Shown here one piece after another: positions 47,586 through 59,300 of a stretch of DNA of 64,000 nucleotides. Origin of the DNA: Bemisia tabaci (taxonomy: Eukaryota > Arthropoda > Insecta > Hemiptera > Aleyrodidae); assembly GCF_918797505.1 (NCBI RefSeq), contig NC_092801.1:11408001-11472000 (forward strand), given 5' to 3'. Position 1 is the stretch's first letter, and every line of letters begins with the position of its first letter. The notes under the pieces are model-generated. The model ran no database searches. It saw only the letters and a list, made by a program, of their open reading frames with translations, and had not been told where the DNA came from. Made by a program: the position numbers and the translations under genes.

Positions 47586-47615
47586 CTCCGTTATTAACAA
47601 GGACGGAAGAACAGT
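47586..47615 (-). other. Probable untranslated first exon of the lectin gene
   Basis: On the minus strand a TATA box is followed about 30 bases later by this short stretch and then AACGGAG|GTAAGT, a strong donor. The matching acceptor is at 46394-46393 (CTGAAG|GTAAAA), six bases before the ATG. The exact 5' end is a guess from TATA spacing. Confidence 0.6.
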
Positions 47616-47639
47616 CGCCGGTGAAGCGGGTGTAGATTC

Positions 47640-47648
47640 TTTATATAG
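47640..47648 (-). promoter_or_regulatory. TATA box of the lectin gene
   Basis: CTATATAAAG on the minus strand, with a donor-ended leader exon about 55 bases downstream. It is the clearest core promoter in the window. Confidence 0.65.
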
Positions 47649-47699
47649 GCAAAACTCACCTTGAAACCTTCTCCCAAACCAACCCCATGTTTTCGAAGC

Positions 47700-48170
47700 C
47701 GTCCGATCATATTTCACGAAAGCAAGTCATGAGTCGAAGCGCATGCAACTTTCACAACTTATTTTTAGGCGAGAGCAATCTTTCCGCTATTTTCTCATGG
47801 CATTATTCATCCGACTCAGAATCCTCAACCCCCCTGATGTAAGGGCGTAAATCCATTTGCATGTGAGCCCTGAAACACGTGAAGCTATCCGGAGATCAGG
47901 GCTCAACTCTAGATACGCCCTTGCGTAACCGAGCGACGAAATTACGGGCCGCGGGCAAGATTCCTCCGTGGCGTGGGTATCGCTATCGAATGCCCTCGAT
48001 CGATACATAGCATTGCTAAGGTAGAGATCTATCGATCGATTTTCGATAACGATTGGATAATCGACTCGTAGCGGGCCATCTCGGATGTTTTCGGCTACGC
48101 GTGGTGAGGAGCATCTGATCGATGGGTGATTAGCACCGGTGATTACTCATTAGACATCAGTATTATTCTG
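47700..48170. other. Upstream flank of the lectin gene, no gene seen
   Basis: Includes ATCGAT-rich sequence near 47995-48065. No recognisable coding or terminal repeats. Confidence 0.4.
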
Positions 48171-48633
48171 TCGTGCTAAGGAAACACGCCGTATGAGCCT
48201 TCAGGTGTTGCCAAATTTACTTTCATAAAACGCGAATTTCCTGTTAAACTTATGAATATTTTCCTTCCAATTTTTCAGATAATTTTGTTCGCAATTTCAC
48301 ATAAAGTCCCTGAAAATTTCAATGAAAAATACTCATACACTGGTAAAAAAAAACCTCTTGGTTCAAGAGTGCAGTTTCTTGTCGCCGGATTCAAGAGTCT
48401 GGACTCTTGTTTCAATGCAAAATCCGCTTGAATCAATGCAAAATCCGCTTGAAACAAGAGTTCAAGACTCTTAAATCCGGCGACAAGAAACTGCACTCTT
48501 AAGTCAATGCACCGCGGCATTGGTCCAAGAGGTTTTTTTTACCAGTGTATCTTCCTGCAAAAATATACATTTTATTGAGGGAAATTTGGCAACTCTCGAA
48601 TTTTCGTACGGCGTTCTTCCTCAGCACGGCAGT
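48171..48633. mobile_element. Family M3 element, copy with nested palindromic MITE
   Basis: Starts CGTGCTAAGGAAACACGCCG and ends CGGCGTTCTTCCTCAGCACG, the M3 signature (TIR about 45 bp through the GCGTTGCCAAATTT word). It is interrupted at 48338-48547. Confidence 0.8.
48338..48547. mobile_element. Palindromic MITE nested in M3
   Basis: 210 bp from CACTGGTAAAAAAAAACCTC to the inverse, flanked by TA on both sides (48336-48337 and 48548-48549). Arms include CTTGTCGCCGGAT and its inverse. Confidence 0.85.
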
Positions 48634-49344
48634 ATTAATTTTCGTGCCTCATTCACATCGTCACTTGAAGCCAAAGTGGATGGGTTTAGCCAAAATCAGC
48701 TGAACTGCATTGGACGTGGCCTATTGCATTTTGCAAAAAGGAGCCAAAGGCATATCGATGGAGGGGCTCGGAGGACAATGCGCATAAGTGTAGTTTTTGC
48801 AATTTTGAGAAATACATGTTTGAAGTTTCAAAATTACGTGAATGCTTATGGCGGAAAGAAAGTTCGAACTGACTTTTTAATGCTCAAGAATCGGAATTTG
48901 AGTGCGAATTTTTCACAGAATACGCTTTAGACTAGTTTTACTTGAAATCATGAGTACTAACTCAATTTTTTTTTTCAAAAACTGCACTATGGGCCTTGTC
49001 CTCCAAGCCCCGCAATATTGCTAGGATTGTGCAACTTACGTTCTTTGCAGAACAAGTACTGAGATCATGCAAAAAATTAAATTTACGAAGGTAATTTTCG
49101 TCTTGAACTCATAGTTTAATGGAAGTAAAGATAAAACTTCTTTAGAGGATCGGTTTATATTTGAAGGTAAAAAAAGTTGCACCATCTTAGTAACATCGGA
49201 ATGCTCTTGTGGTTCCTTTTCGTAAAATGCAATCCAACTTTCCCTCTTGTAGTGGCCGTCACCAAAAACTTTGCTCAAACCACCAAAACTTTGAAGTGGA
49301 AGGGGGTAAATTTACTTTTTTTTTCTTTCGATCTACAGTCAAAA

Positions 49345-49610
49345 TAACACGATACCAAATCGATGGCGAAACTGCGGAAATGCATATATCGGTTTGCGGC
49401 GCTGTAGACTTCCTGTCATACTTCATTTTCTTCGTGGAAAACTACTTAGAAAACTTTGGTGATTTTTATTCTCTGTGTGATGAATATTCTGTGAAAATTT
49501 TAAGTCATAATGTTGGTTGGGTCTCCTTGTAAAAAATACAGTACAAGCGGAGATTTTGAAACACTGCAACTAACATACGCATTTTCGCAGTTTCAACGTC
49601 GAAACGCTTG
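49345..49610. mobile_element. Diverged MITE family M1 copy
   Basis: Retains TCGATGGCGAAACTGC, GGTTTGCGGCGCTGTAGACT and GCGGAGATTTTGAAACACTG in family order, but the ends are decayed. Confidence 0.55.
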
Positions 49611-49695
49611 GGGATCGATTTTTCTATGAAGACGTCTTTTCCTCGAACTTTTACTTCAATTTAGTGAAGTTGCATTTTTTGAAGGGGATTCCTTA

Positions 49696-49944
49696 CTGCC
49701 GTAAGGAAGAACGCCGTATGAACATTCGAGCGTTGCCAAATTTCTCTTGATAAAACATGTATTTTTGACGGCATTCATGCATACTTTTCTTCGAAATTTT
49801 CAGATAATTTAGATTAAATTGCGTACGAGAGTGACTGAAAATTTTGGAAAAAAAAAATATTCACAAATATCCCAGTAATTTCGGTTTTTATCGAAGGAAA
49901 CTTGGCAACGCCTGAAGGCTCATACGGCGTTTTTCCTTAGCTTT
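49696..49944. mobile_element. Family M3 element
   Basis: About 249 bp from TGCCGTAAGGAAGAACGCCG to CGGCGTTTTTCCTTAGC, with ATTCGAGCGTTGCCAAATTT and GAAACTTGGCAACGCCTGAA just inside the ends. Confidence 0.8.
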
Positions 49945-50276
49945 TGGGGGTCAGTATTTTGGACATCAATTGGCCGATTTTAGACTTCTTGGTGTTGATT
50001 TAGGTTGCAATTTTCTGTACTCTCTGATTCGTGAAAATTTTTCAAAATTTTGATGTTAACTCCAACTTTTGAGGTGAAAAGTTCCCCTTTCAATCTCCAA
50101 GGGACGGGGGGGGGGTAGGGGTTCCCTTTCCGTACTCGTGGTCCTGGACTTGTTGTCAGTCCGACTTAAAATGAGCGAGGAAACTGCCTGGTACGGAAGG
50201 TTTGGACCATCCTGTATAAATAACTTCGTTAATATTGTTATTTAAAATGGGGAAAATACCGTCAAAATATACTTAT

Positions 50277-52365
50277 AATTGAGGACACCGCACCAAGAAC
50301 AGCCTATAGGCGTATAGGTCGTTATTACGCCCATCTGCTTTTTGGATTCTACGTACTCTGGACTATGCTGTGGTAGCGATAGAATATAGATAGGTAACGG
50401 CTCGAGGTCGAAAAACCTTTTTTTTCCGAGTTAAGTCAGGCCTCTGGATCGATGGGTGCAAGAACGACCTATAAACGGGCCTATAAGGTGCTACTTACCC
50501 CTTCCTTTACTCACTATCGATATTCTTTCATTTTGCGTTAATCATGCGTGATTAAAATGATCTATACTTCATATTGCCACCAAAATGACTGTTGGGCATA
50601 ATCATGGCCTATAAATCGCTTTTTTAAATTAAATATATGAGAGTATAAACCCAAAATGTATCGCAAAATCTACCCGGCATCCTTCAATAACCATAATAAT
50701 AAGAACTTTGCAAAACGATAATCCGGGTATCGGAACTTGGCTCTTTTGAAAACGCCTTCAAATGCGGCGCGATACCTCAGGCATTCCGGGGAGTTCAAAT
50801 AGTTGTATCATTGCGCCTTAGAAATGCGACGGAAGATTAAAGTGGAAATAGCCTCCATGCACTCTGGGCTTGTCAATTTCCTTTGACATTTTTGCAGTGG
50901 TGAATGCATAGCTGAAGTGCGCTCCACCTAGAATTGTATTTAGCAAATGGAAAGTTTTTATACGAGGATTAAAAATAAAAAAGTGGTACGGAATATAACA
51001 AAAGAATATGAACTATTCAAAACGAAAATCCGGGTATCGGAACTTGGCTGTCTTGAAAACGCCTTCAAATGTGGCGTGATACCTCACGCCTTCCGGAGAG
51101 TTCAAATAGTTGTATCATCGCGCCTTAGGAATGCGACGGAAGATTAAAATGGAAATAGCCTCCATGCATGCTGGGCTTGTCGATTTCCTTTGGCATTTTT
51201 GCAGTGCTGAATGCATAGCTGAAGTGCGCTCCAGCTAGAATTGTATTTATCAAATGGGTAGTTTTTATACGAGGATTAAAAATAAACAAGTGGTACGAAA
51301 TATAACAAAAGAATATGAACTATTCAAAACGATAATCCGGGTATCGGAACTTGGCTGCTTTGAAAACGCCTTCAAATGCGGCGTGATACCTCCCGCATTC
51401 CGGAGAGTTCAAATAGTTGTATCATTGCGCCGTAAGAATGTGACGGAAGATAAAAATGGAAATAGCCTCCATGCACGCTGGACTTGTCGATTTCCGTTGA
51501 CATTTTTGCAGTGGTGAATGCATAGCTGAAGTGCGCTCCAGCTAAAATTGTATTTAGTAAATGGGTGGTTTTTATACGAGGATTGAAAATAAACAAGTGG
51601 TACGGAATATAACAAAAGAATAGGATCTATGCAAAAGGATAATCTGGGTATCGGAACTTGGCTGTTTTGAAAACGCCTTCAATGCGGCGTGATACCTCAC
51701 GCATTCCGGAGAGTTCAAATAGTTGTATCATTGCGCCTTAGGAATGCGACGGAAGATTACAATTGAGGACACCGCACCAAGAACAGCCTACAGGGGTATA
51801 GGTCGTTATTACGCCCATCTGCTTTTCGGATTCTACGTACTCTGGACTATGCTGTGGTAGCGATAGAATATGATAGGTAACGGCTCGAGGTCGAAAAACC
51901 TTTTTTTCCGAGTTAAGTCAGGCCTCTGGATCGATGGGTGCAAGAACGACTTATAAACGGGCCTATAAGGTGCTAGTTACCCCTTCCTTTACTCACTTTC
52001 GATTTCTTTCATATCACTTTCATCTTTCATCATCTTATCATCTTTTCACTTTCGATATTCTTTCATTTTGCGTTAATCATGCGTGATTAAAATGATTTAT
52101 ACTTCATATTGCCACCAAAATGACTGTTGGGCATAATGGCCTATAAATAGCTTTTTTAAATTAAATATATGAGAGTGTAAACCCAAAACGTATCGCAAAA
52201 TCTACCCGGCATCCTTCAATAGAAGGGTTAGATCACCCAAAAACACCAAAACAGGGTACCTGCATAGAAAAGTCTGCGCAGTACATCAAAAACAAAACTT
52301 TAAATGCGTTTTTCTCAAAACGCGGTTTCCAGTTATAGGCTGTTCTTGGTGCGGTGTCCTCAATT
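50277..52365. mobile_element. Composite repeat with AATTGAGGACACCGC ends
   Basis: The left end AATTGAGGACACCGCACCAA is inverted at the right end (52336-52365) and repeated in direct orientation at 51761. The blocks 50277-50690 and 51761-52223 are direct copies. Between them is a 307-bp tandem array. A complete single element would be 51761-52365 (605 bp). Confidence 0.75.
50700..51760. repeat. 307-bp tandem repeat, about 3.5 units
   Basis: The word AGTTGTATCAT starts at 50801, 51108, 51415 and 51721 (spacing 307, 307, 306). Units share CGGGTATCGGAACTTGGCT, a GCGTGATACCTC region and TTTTTATACGAGGATT. Frames repeating the peptide FYTRIKNK arise from this array and are not treated as genes. Confidence 0.9.
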
Positions 52366-52622
52366 GGACCGCGTTAAGCAGAAAGGAGCCAAGCCACATC
52401 AGCTATTGCGAAATTTAACTGTCCAATTTAATTTATTAGGTACATGAAAACGGTGAAGCGGATTGGTTTGAAAAGTTCAGTGAATTTTCTGTATGTTACA
52501 AGGCAGATCCCCTAAAATTTTCAAAAAAATTCGCACAATCGTTTTCTTGTAGAAAATTAAATACCTCAGTTGAATGTGGTAACAGGCCATGTGGCTTGGT
52601 TACTTTCTGGTAAACGCGGTCC
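52366..52622. mobile_element. MITE family M5, copy 2
   Basis: 257 bp from GGACCGCGTTAAGCAGAAAG to the inverse, directly abutting the right end of the composite repeat. Confidence 0.82.
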
Positions 52623-53259
52623 AATTAAGTCTAGAAAAAATAATGTTTCTAAGAACTTTTTTTTTTTTTTTTTGGGGGGGGGGTCTAACCGTGAGGTTAA
52701 AAGTGGTGAATTTGGCGCAAATATGACAATTTAAGCCCCAAATGCACATCATCCCATTTCAGCCACACCCACGCAGGGGTTTAGTTTCGGTCTGGGCTGA
52801 TCTGCTCGGGGCTTAAACTATCATATGCCGGATTGGCTCGGAAGTTTAAAATAAAGGTGGGTTTCTAAAAATGTGAAAAGCAGGAAATTAAACCATCACC
52901 TTATGTTGAACACGGAATAAAAATCTGTCTATAGTGAAGAAGATAATTTTATTGCCGAGGAAATGCCAAATAATGATAAACGAAGGGGAAGAAATGTAAA
53001 TACATCAGCCAAGACGGAAAATAGACAATTCAATCACAACAAATGTACCCAACTGAAGGAAGTCTAATGAAGGAAAACATCAACATTTTCTTTTAACCAA
53101 AGAACGAGTAATTATGATGCTATTCAGTATATAGCAGTAACCAGATAAGTAACACTTAGTCACCAAAGCTTACAGTTATAAAAGATGTGGAATTATAAAT
53201 GCTTCGAAAAAGAAGTGTCTACAGGAAGGGGACAGTAAACGTTACAATGAACCTTCAGC
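52623..53259. other. No gene seen
   Basis: AT-rich with a T/G homopolymer stretch at about 52660-52683. No recognisable feature. Confidence 0.45.
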
Positions 53260-53520
53260 ACACCGATAACTTAAGTGCGAAATGACGTATCTTCATTGCG
53301 GCGTTTCAAAAATTCCGCTTCTACTTAATTTTTTCGACGAGAAACGAGCAAATCAAATAACTTGAAATTTTCGCAGAATATCCTGCTGGAGGGAAAATAA
53401 GGGGAGCTTTCAAGATATTACGTTGGTTATTTTTCCGGAGGAAAAATTCAGTATGACAGAAAGTCTGCAACTTCGCAAACGGAGATACGTGGTTTTGCAC
53501 TTTGGCCATCGCTATCGGAG
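53260..53520. mobile_element. Diverged MITE family M1 copy
   Basis: Holds CAGTATGACAGAAAGTCTGC and TTCGCAAACGGAGATACGTG in family order near the right end; the ends are decayed. Confidence 0.5.
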
Positions 53521-53927
53521 TGAACGTACTTAAGTTATTTGCAGTTAAGTAATAATCTTCAGCTTGAATTTTTTATGTTGTCAGTTAATGTAATTAAAAT
53601 CTTAGTATGGAAAACTGCCCTCTGAGTTGGCAAATATGTAATTAGTTAGTACCTAAAGCTTAGTAAACTTGGAGCACAAGGCGCATTAAGTGCAGTTTTT
53701 GCTATTTTAAGAAATACGTGTTTGAAGTTTCGAAATCACATGGATCCTTATGGCGGGAGGAAAGTTCAAACTGACTTTTTGATGCTTAAAAATCGGAATT
53801 TGAGAGCAAATTTTCCCATGCATTAAGATTAGTTTTACTTGAAATCATTAATATCTCAATTTTTTCAAAAACTGCATTTATGTACCTTGTCCTTTAAGCC
53901 CATCAATCTGTGGAGATAAGTGGTTAG

Positions 53928-54888
53928 CCCTGGTAAAAATTGGCGATAGGAGCTGCGTTTCAAAATACCATAGGAGCTCTAATAGTCGACTGAAGAAGGC
54001 GATAGAAAATCATATAGCTGGCTGTAGAAAGTGGAAAAAATCATACGGCTGGGCTACACGAAGCGATAAAAAATTATAGAGCCGGGCTGTAGTTCCTATC
54101 GCCGGGCTTTACACTTCATCGCCTGGCCGTTGCTTTTTCGCCATCGGCTATAAAAGGCTATAAGAAATTGTGTAGAAATTCGTGTGCTTTGTAAATCCTT
54201 AAGTTTGTACGGAATCACCTTAATATTTACAAAACGCACATTATATTTTCCTTTACTACATATTTTTTTTTCATCAATTAAAATGAGAATAATACATACA
54301 GAGTGTGCAAACATTTCAAAGTCATGAGTTGAAAAACGCTGACCCCACGAGATTAAATATTAGAGCCTAACACAAAGCGGAGCGGCGGCACACTGGCGCC
54401 TACAAACCTAACAGGGATACTTCACGCATTCCGCAATGCGTGAAGTATCCCTGTTAGGTTTGTAGGCGCCAGTGCGCGTTTCGCGCTGGCTGCCCGCCCG
54501 CCGCGCGGCGTCGCAGCGTACCACGGCGTTTGAAGCAACTATTTCACACCAGAGGTATTGCACAGTATCATACGAAATTGCAGGCGCTCCAACATGTTAG
54601 GAATGGCAGGCATCCTTCAAAAGTACGGAGCTTTCCTCGCAAAATAAATCAAGATACTACTGCCCAAAAAGAGAGCGGTAGTCCAAAAACTCACCAAGTC
54701 CTGCCTAGCATCCGTAAGTAGTAACGTTTAGCATACACTTTATCGCCAGGCTGTTGCTTAGTCGCCATCGGCTATAAAAGGCTATAAGAAATTGTGTTGC
54801 CGGCTATAGAAGCTATTGGAAATCGTATAGTCGGCTGTAGATCTATGGTATTTTGGAACACAGATTCTATTGCCAATTTTTACCAGGG
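53928..54888. mobile_element. Element with CCCTGGTAAAAATTGG ends
   Basis: 961 bp with CCCTGGTAAAAATTGGCGAT at the left and its inverse at the right, extending about 45 bp. A 33-bp word around CATCGGCTATAAAAGGCT is repeated at about 54140 and 54765. A perfect palindrome and a GC-rich patch sit in the middle (54391-54530). No coding capacity. Confidence 0.75.
54391..54474. repeat. Perfect hairpin with 40-bp arms
   Basis: Arms 54391-54430 and 54435-54474 are perfect inverse complements (CACTGGCGCCTACAAACCTA..., ending TACTTCACGCATT) around a CCGC loop. The arm resembles the internal repeat unit of hAT element H2 (GCGCCTACAAGACTGC...TACTTCACGCATTGCG). Confidence 0.88.
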
Positions 54889-54989
54889 AGCATAGAGTGC
54901 TCTCAGACTTCAAGATGTTATTCTCGTTTAGTATTTAGGTCCCTAGATCTTGTTATCTCTTTTTATATGCTGTCAAATGGGTAAGATGC

Positions 54990-55455
54990 GTCGGTCATAA
55001 AATCGTGTTTTGGATGTTGATTCTTGTAGATTAGCTAAAAAGAATAAGAACCGTCCAAACAGCAACTTTCTGCGTTCAATTTAACCGAGATATCGCCTTT
55101 GGAAAAGTCGGGTTTTGAGTTTTTGACGTCATCCACCGCGGTGGTAGCACCGGGCACCCTTGGCTCCTTCCACCTTGCTTTCATCAGTCAGTGTGACGCA
55201 CATTTACCAAAGACAACATTAATTGCACTAGTTGCCTTGAAACTCGACGGTAACATGAAACTCGGATGACAGCAAGGTGGAAGAAACTAAGGGTTTCACT
55301 ACCGCGGTAGGTGACGTCAAAAACGCGACTTTTGAAACGACGATAAATCGGTTACCTAATATCGAACGTAGAAAGTTGCTGTTCGGTTGGATCCTATTAT
55401 TTTTAGTGAGGCTACAGGAATCGAGCATCAAAACACGCATGACCAGCGCAACTTA
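54990..55455. mobile_element. Foldback element with CCACCGCGGTGGTA core
   Basis: About 465 bp. The left arm (about 55000-55190) and right arm (about 55255-55440) match as inverses, including CAGCAACTTTCTGCGTTC and AAGTTGCTGTTCGG, and GTTTTTGACGTCATCCACCG and GGTGACGTCAAAAACGC. No coding capacity. Confidence 0.75.
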
Positions 55456-55648
55456 CCCATTCAAACACATGTTTCAGGGATGGAAAGTGAAATTTCATAA
55501 GGCTCGAATAAAGTTCGACAAAAGTTGAAATTTATTAACTTTTTTTTGCATTATTAATTAAACCTTTGGAGGTCTGAAAGCGTTTCAGATAGTCTTTCTG
55601 TTGATGCTTGCGGTATTATGCAACTCTACTGAAGGTGCCAAACACAGA

Positions 55649-55664
55649 GGGGGGGGGGGGGGGG
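55649..55664. repeat. Poly-G run
   Basis: Sixteen consecutive G. Confidence 0.8.
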
Positions 55665-55807
55665 CAAAAAGGGGAGTTTAGAGAGAGAAACCCCAACCTA
55701 ACCTCTAAACTAAACGAAAAAATCTGCTACGCGCGAATGTTTTAGGCTCGGGGTAAAAAAATTCAAAATTTAGAATCACTGTTACTAGGCGTTTCTTGGC
55801 ATCCTGA

Positions 55808-56250
55808 AGGTGATTCGATGGACGCCATTTATTGTGTCAGAACGGCATGCGATATATTGCATCAATTGGTTCCATTTTTTCAGCTACTCGTCATTTTTCT
55901 CAAATGTTGAGATCGCAATTCTGGTGTCAGGAGACTAAAGCACTCACTTACCAATTTTAACAAAGAAATTCAACGTAATAAAGGCGTGGTTTTTTTTAGA
56001 GAGAAAATATCGCATTCGATACTGATATCGAAACTGCACTCGAATGTGATATTTTCTCTCTAAAAAAACCACGCCTTTATTACGTTCAATTTCTTAGTTA
56101 AAATTGGTAAGTGAGTGCTTTGGTCTCCTGACAACAGAATTGCGATCTCAAAATTGGAGAAAAATGACGAGTAGCTGAAAAAATGGAACCAATTGATGCG
56201 ATATATCGCATGCCGTTCTGATAGAAAATATGACGTCCATCGAATCACCT
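55808..56250. mobile_element. Foldback family F3, copy 2
   Basis: 443 bp, the same length as the copy at 47086, and nearly identical over both arms. It ends 90 bases past the zinc-finger stop codon. Its right arm carries a minus-strand AATAAA (56076-56081) that could serve as the zinc-finger gene's poly(A) signal. Confidence 0.9.
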
Positions 56251-56339
56251 GAATGCATCCCCAAAAGTTTCAAAAAATTCCATGACATTTTCCATCTCTG
56301 GATATGAGAGTGTTCCTTGAGAAATGATATTGTTGGTTC

Positions 56340-59300
56340 TTAATTTGATTTGCGTGGATCCCTTGGGTTGGGCTTGTCGGGGTGTTTTTTACTCACGTGA
56401 TTGTACATTGTTGCCGGTCTTCCAAAACTTTCGGGGCAATAGGGACAATCTGCTTTTCCTTCGTGGGATTTCAAGTGCTCCTTCAGAGTGCTTTTTCTGT
56501 CATAACTTCTGTCGCATTCAGGGCATTGAAACTTTTTTGGTTCTCTCGGTGGTGATGGTGCTGGAAAAAGAGGAGATAGAAAGTGATGGTATTTGAGAAC
56601 AGGATAGCATGGCTGATGCGATAGCAAAGACAGCAGTGAGTGCAAAAATGAAGTTTTGAGAAAATGGGCTAGGGAGCGTCTAAGCGGATAATTTAATCGA
56701 AGAAAGTCTCCGTTCTTTGTCAAATTGCCACTAATCATCCGAAAGACTCCTAGAAATTGTTTGGATGATTAAATATCGACCGATTTTAAATCATTTGCAT
56801 AAAAAGGGAACAATTCAGTTTCATGTTAGGCATGCTTTCGTGATTGCATTCTGGATACAAAACAAACACATTTTCAGGTTTAAAAGAGGGCGGCACTCTA
56901 CTTAAAAGCTCTAATTTCATTGGCTCTCCGGAGGAATAATGCTACTCAAGGCTGTTTTGCCTACAACAACGTTATTTTTTGCGCACTTGCGGTTTTCTCG
57001 TTTGTCTCGTTTTTAAACAAATAAGATGGATTTTGCTGCTGTAGCTATTTCAGTGATTTCATCTAAAAGAGATTGGACGAATTTTAAAAGTACATGAAAA
57101 CAACATGAAAACTGAAAATATATCTGCAGAATCAAAGAATCAAATCTGATTCATGTTGTCAATGGTAAACAATCAACAATTCCACATTGAAATAAGTAAC
57201 ATACACCAGTGGAAAATGAGATAGGATAGTGATTTGACTGCCGCAGTAGGTAGGTACTTTTTGGTACGTTTGAAATTTCTCCGAGGCTTCGAGCTTTTTA
57301 AAAGTGGGCATGTCCAAGATTTTGGCTCCAAAATACGCAATAAACGCACCACGCAATCTACTCACCTGGTACTTTCAGAATATTAAATAAAAAACAGAAG
57401 GTTTAGTGACCCATTCCGCCGTGCTTAGGAGAGAAGCCGTGTGAACATTCGAGAGTTGCCACATTTTCTGCAATAAAATGTTTATTTTTGAAGAGAGTTA
57501 TGACTATTTTTTATTGAAGTTTTCAGATAATTTATATCTAAATACAAATTAAATTCTCTGAAAAAATTAACGGAAAATATTCTCCAATTTCCTGAAAATT
57601 CGTATTTAGTAAAAGGGGATATGGGAACTAACGAAGGTTCATACGGCGTTTTTCTTTAGCATGCACGGCACCATTGTTCTGCCGTGCTAAGGAAAACCTT
57701 CGTGTGAGCCCTCAGGTGTTGCTTAATTTTCTCTGATAAAACACGAATTTCCTGGTCAACTTATGAATACTTCCCTTCAAAGTTTTTTGGCGCGTATACG
57801 TAGTATACCGCCTTTTTTTAGATATTCTATTTGCAATTTCATCAATAGTTCCTGAAAATTTCAAGGGACAATATTGATAACTTCCTTCAAAATTAAACAT
57901 TTTATCGAAGACAATTTGGAAATGCTCGAATGTTCATACGGCGTCCTTCCTTAGCACGGTAGTATGGTTGCACACTACTGTGAAAGTTTGAAACGGTATC
58001 TGAAGTACACTCACCTTGGAAGTGCCCTGTCGATTCTTGATGGCGTCTCAAGTTTGCCCTCGAGGAAAATCGTCTCTGGCATTTGGGGCAGATTGTTTTA
58101 CCTTCCTCGATCACTTCGTGCTGTCTAATGTGCTTCCGGAGCTTTTTATCAGTGTCATAAGCCTTTGTGCATCCGGGTCTATCGCACTCGTACTGTCCTC
58201 CTTCCACAGCTTCGTCATCTTCTCAATAAAACATAAAATCCATTTTACAGCTCAACTTATAGGTTTTACAGAAAAAAAAGAGGCTGTCGTAATTTACAGC
58301 CGCATCAAAAATGCAAATTTGTCCGGAGACATTTTCTGCCAAAAATGACGAGAAGTGAAAGCTCCTCTCTACTTACAAACCAAAGGCTTCAAAAGCCTGT
58401 GTCACACGATCAAAATATTTCTTCAAAATGTCTTACTGCCACGCTAAGGAAGAGCGCCGTATGAGGCTTCAGACGTTGTCAAGGTTTCTTCAAGAAAAAA
58501 CGGATTTTCTCAGAAAATTCTGAATATTTTTCCTCCAGTTTTTTTGGAAATTTTTATACAGTTTAATATAAAACATCTGAAATTTTCAAGAAAAAATCTA
58601 TATATTGAATATCCTAAGAATTTTTTGGTCCTCCTTCGATCTCGGAGACTACTCGACCGATTTTCCTCGGATTTGTTTTAAATGAAAGCTCTCAGACTCT
58701 AGATGTGCCAGTATCCCTTGGTTTTTCACGGATGAAATTGTCCCTAAAGGTAGGCGTACAAAAAAACATCGTATTCAAGGAAGTCCTTCAATTCCTTAAA
58801 AAGGCAAAATGTTTGTAATTTGTAATTACTCGCTCCGCGAGTGACTGGGGGCCCAGGGGGCGAAGCCCCCGGCTAGCGGCGCAAGCAAGCGTAGCGAGCT
58901 GAATCAGCTATTATGTATAACTTCTCTCAAAAATATATATTTTTTGGAGGAAATTTGACAACAGCAGAATCCTCATACGGCGTTCTTCCTTAGCGCGGCA
59001 CCATAAACTTACCTGCATCAGGATCACCCGCTTGACTGCTGCTGCCTTTACCTTTGCGCCTAACGTCTGTAACATATCAGCAAAATATGAATGGGGACAA
59101 AATATTGTGAACAGTGGCGTGGCGTGAATTGCGATGTATCGATTGTTCTGCCATTTAAACCTATGGAAAGGAATCGATAATTAAGGTGTTCGCTGCGAAC
59201 ACCCTGTTTATCGATCTTTTTCCATAGGTTTAAATGGCATAACAATCGATATATCGCAAAGCACGCCACGCCACTGCTACCGTCCACAGCAAAAACGCGG

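Noticed and set aside
50947..51517. Two similar frames with FYTRIKNK peptides
   Set aside because: They come from adjacent units of a 307-bp tandem repeat.
50277..52223. Direct repeats of about 430 bp that might be LTRs
   Set aside because: The block ends are AATTGAGG without TG...CA ends, an inverted copy of the same end is present at 52365, and nothing between resembles gag-pol.
57159..57365. Minus-strand frame SRLRGAFIAYFGAKILDMPT as an extra zinc-finger gene exon
   Set aside because: It is conserved in both duplicated blocks, but so is the surrounding noncoding sequence. The frames diverge after about 28 codons and one copy lacks the GT beside its AG, so coding is not supported.
58830..58890. 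GC-rich island as bacterial DNA transfer
   Set aside because: It is only about 60 bp, has no coding content, and is matched by a similar island elsewhere in the window; a mobile-element origin is simpler.
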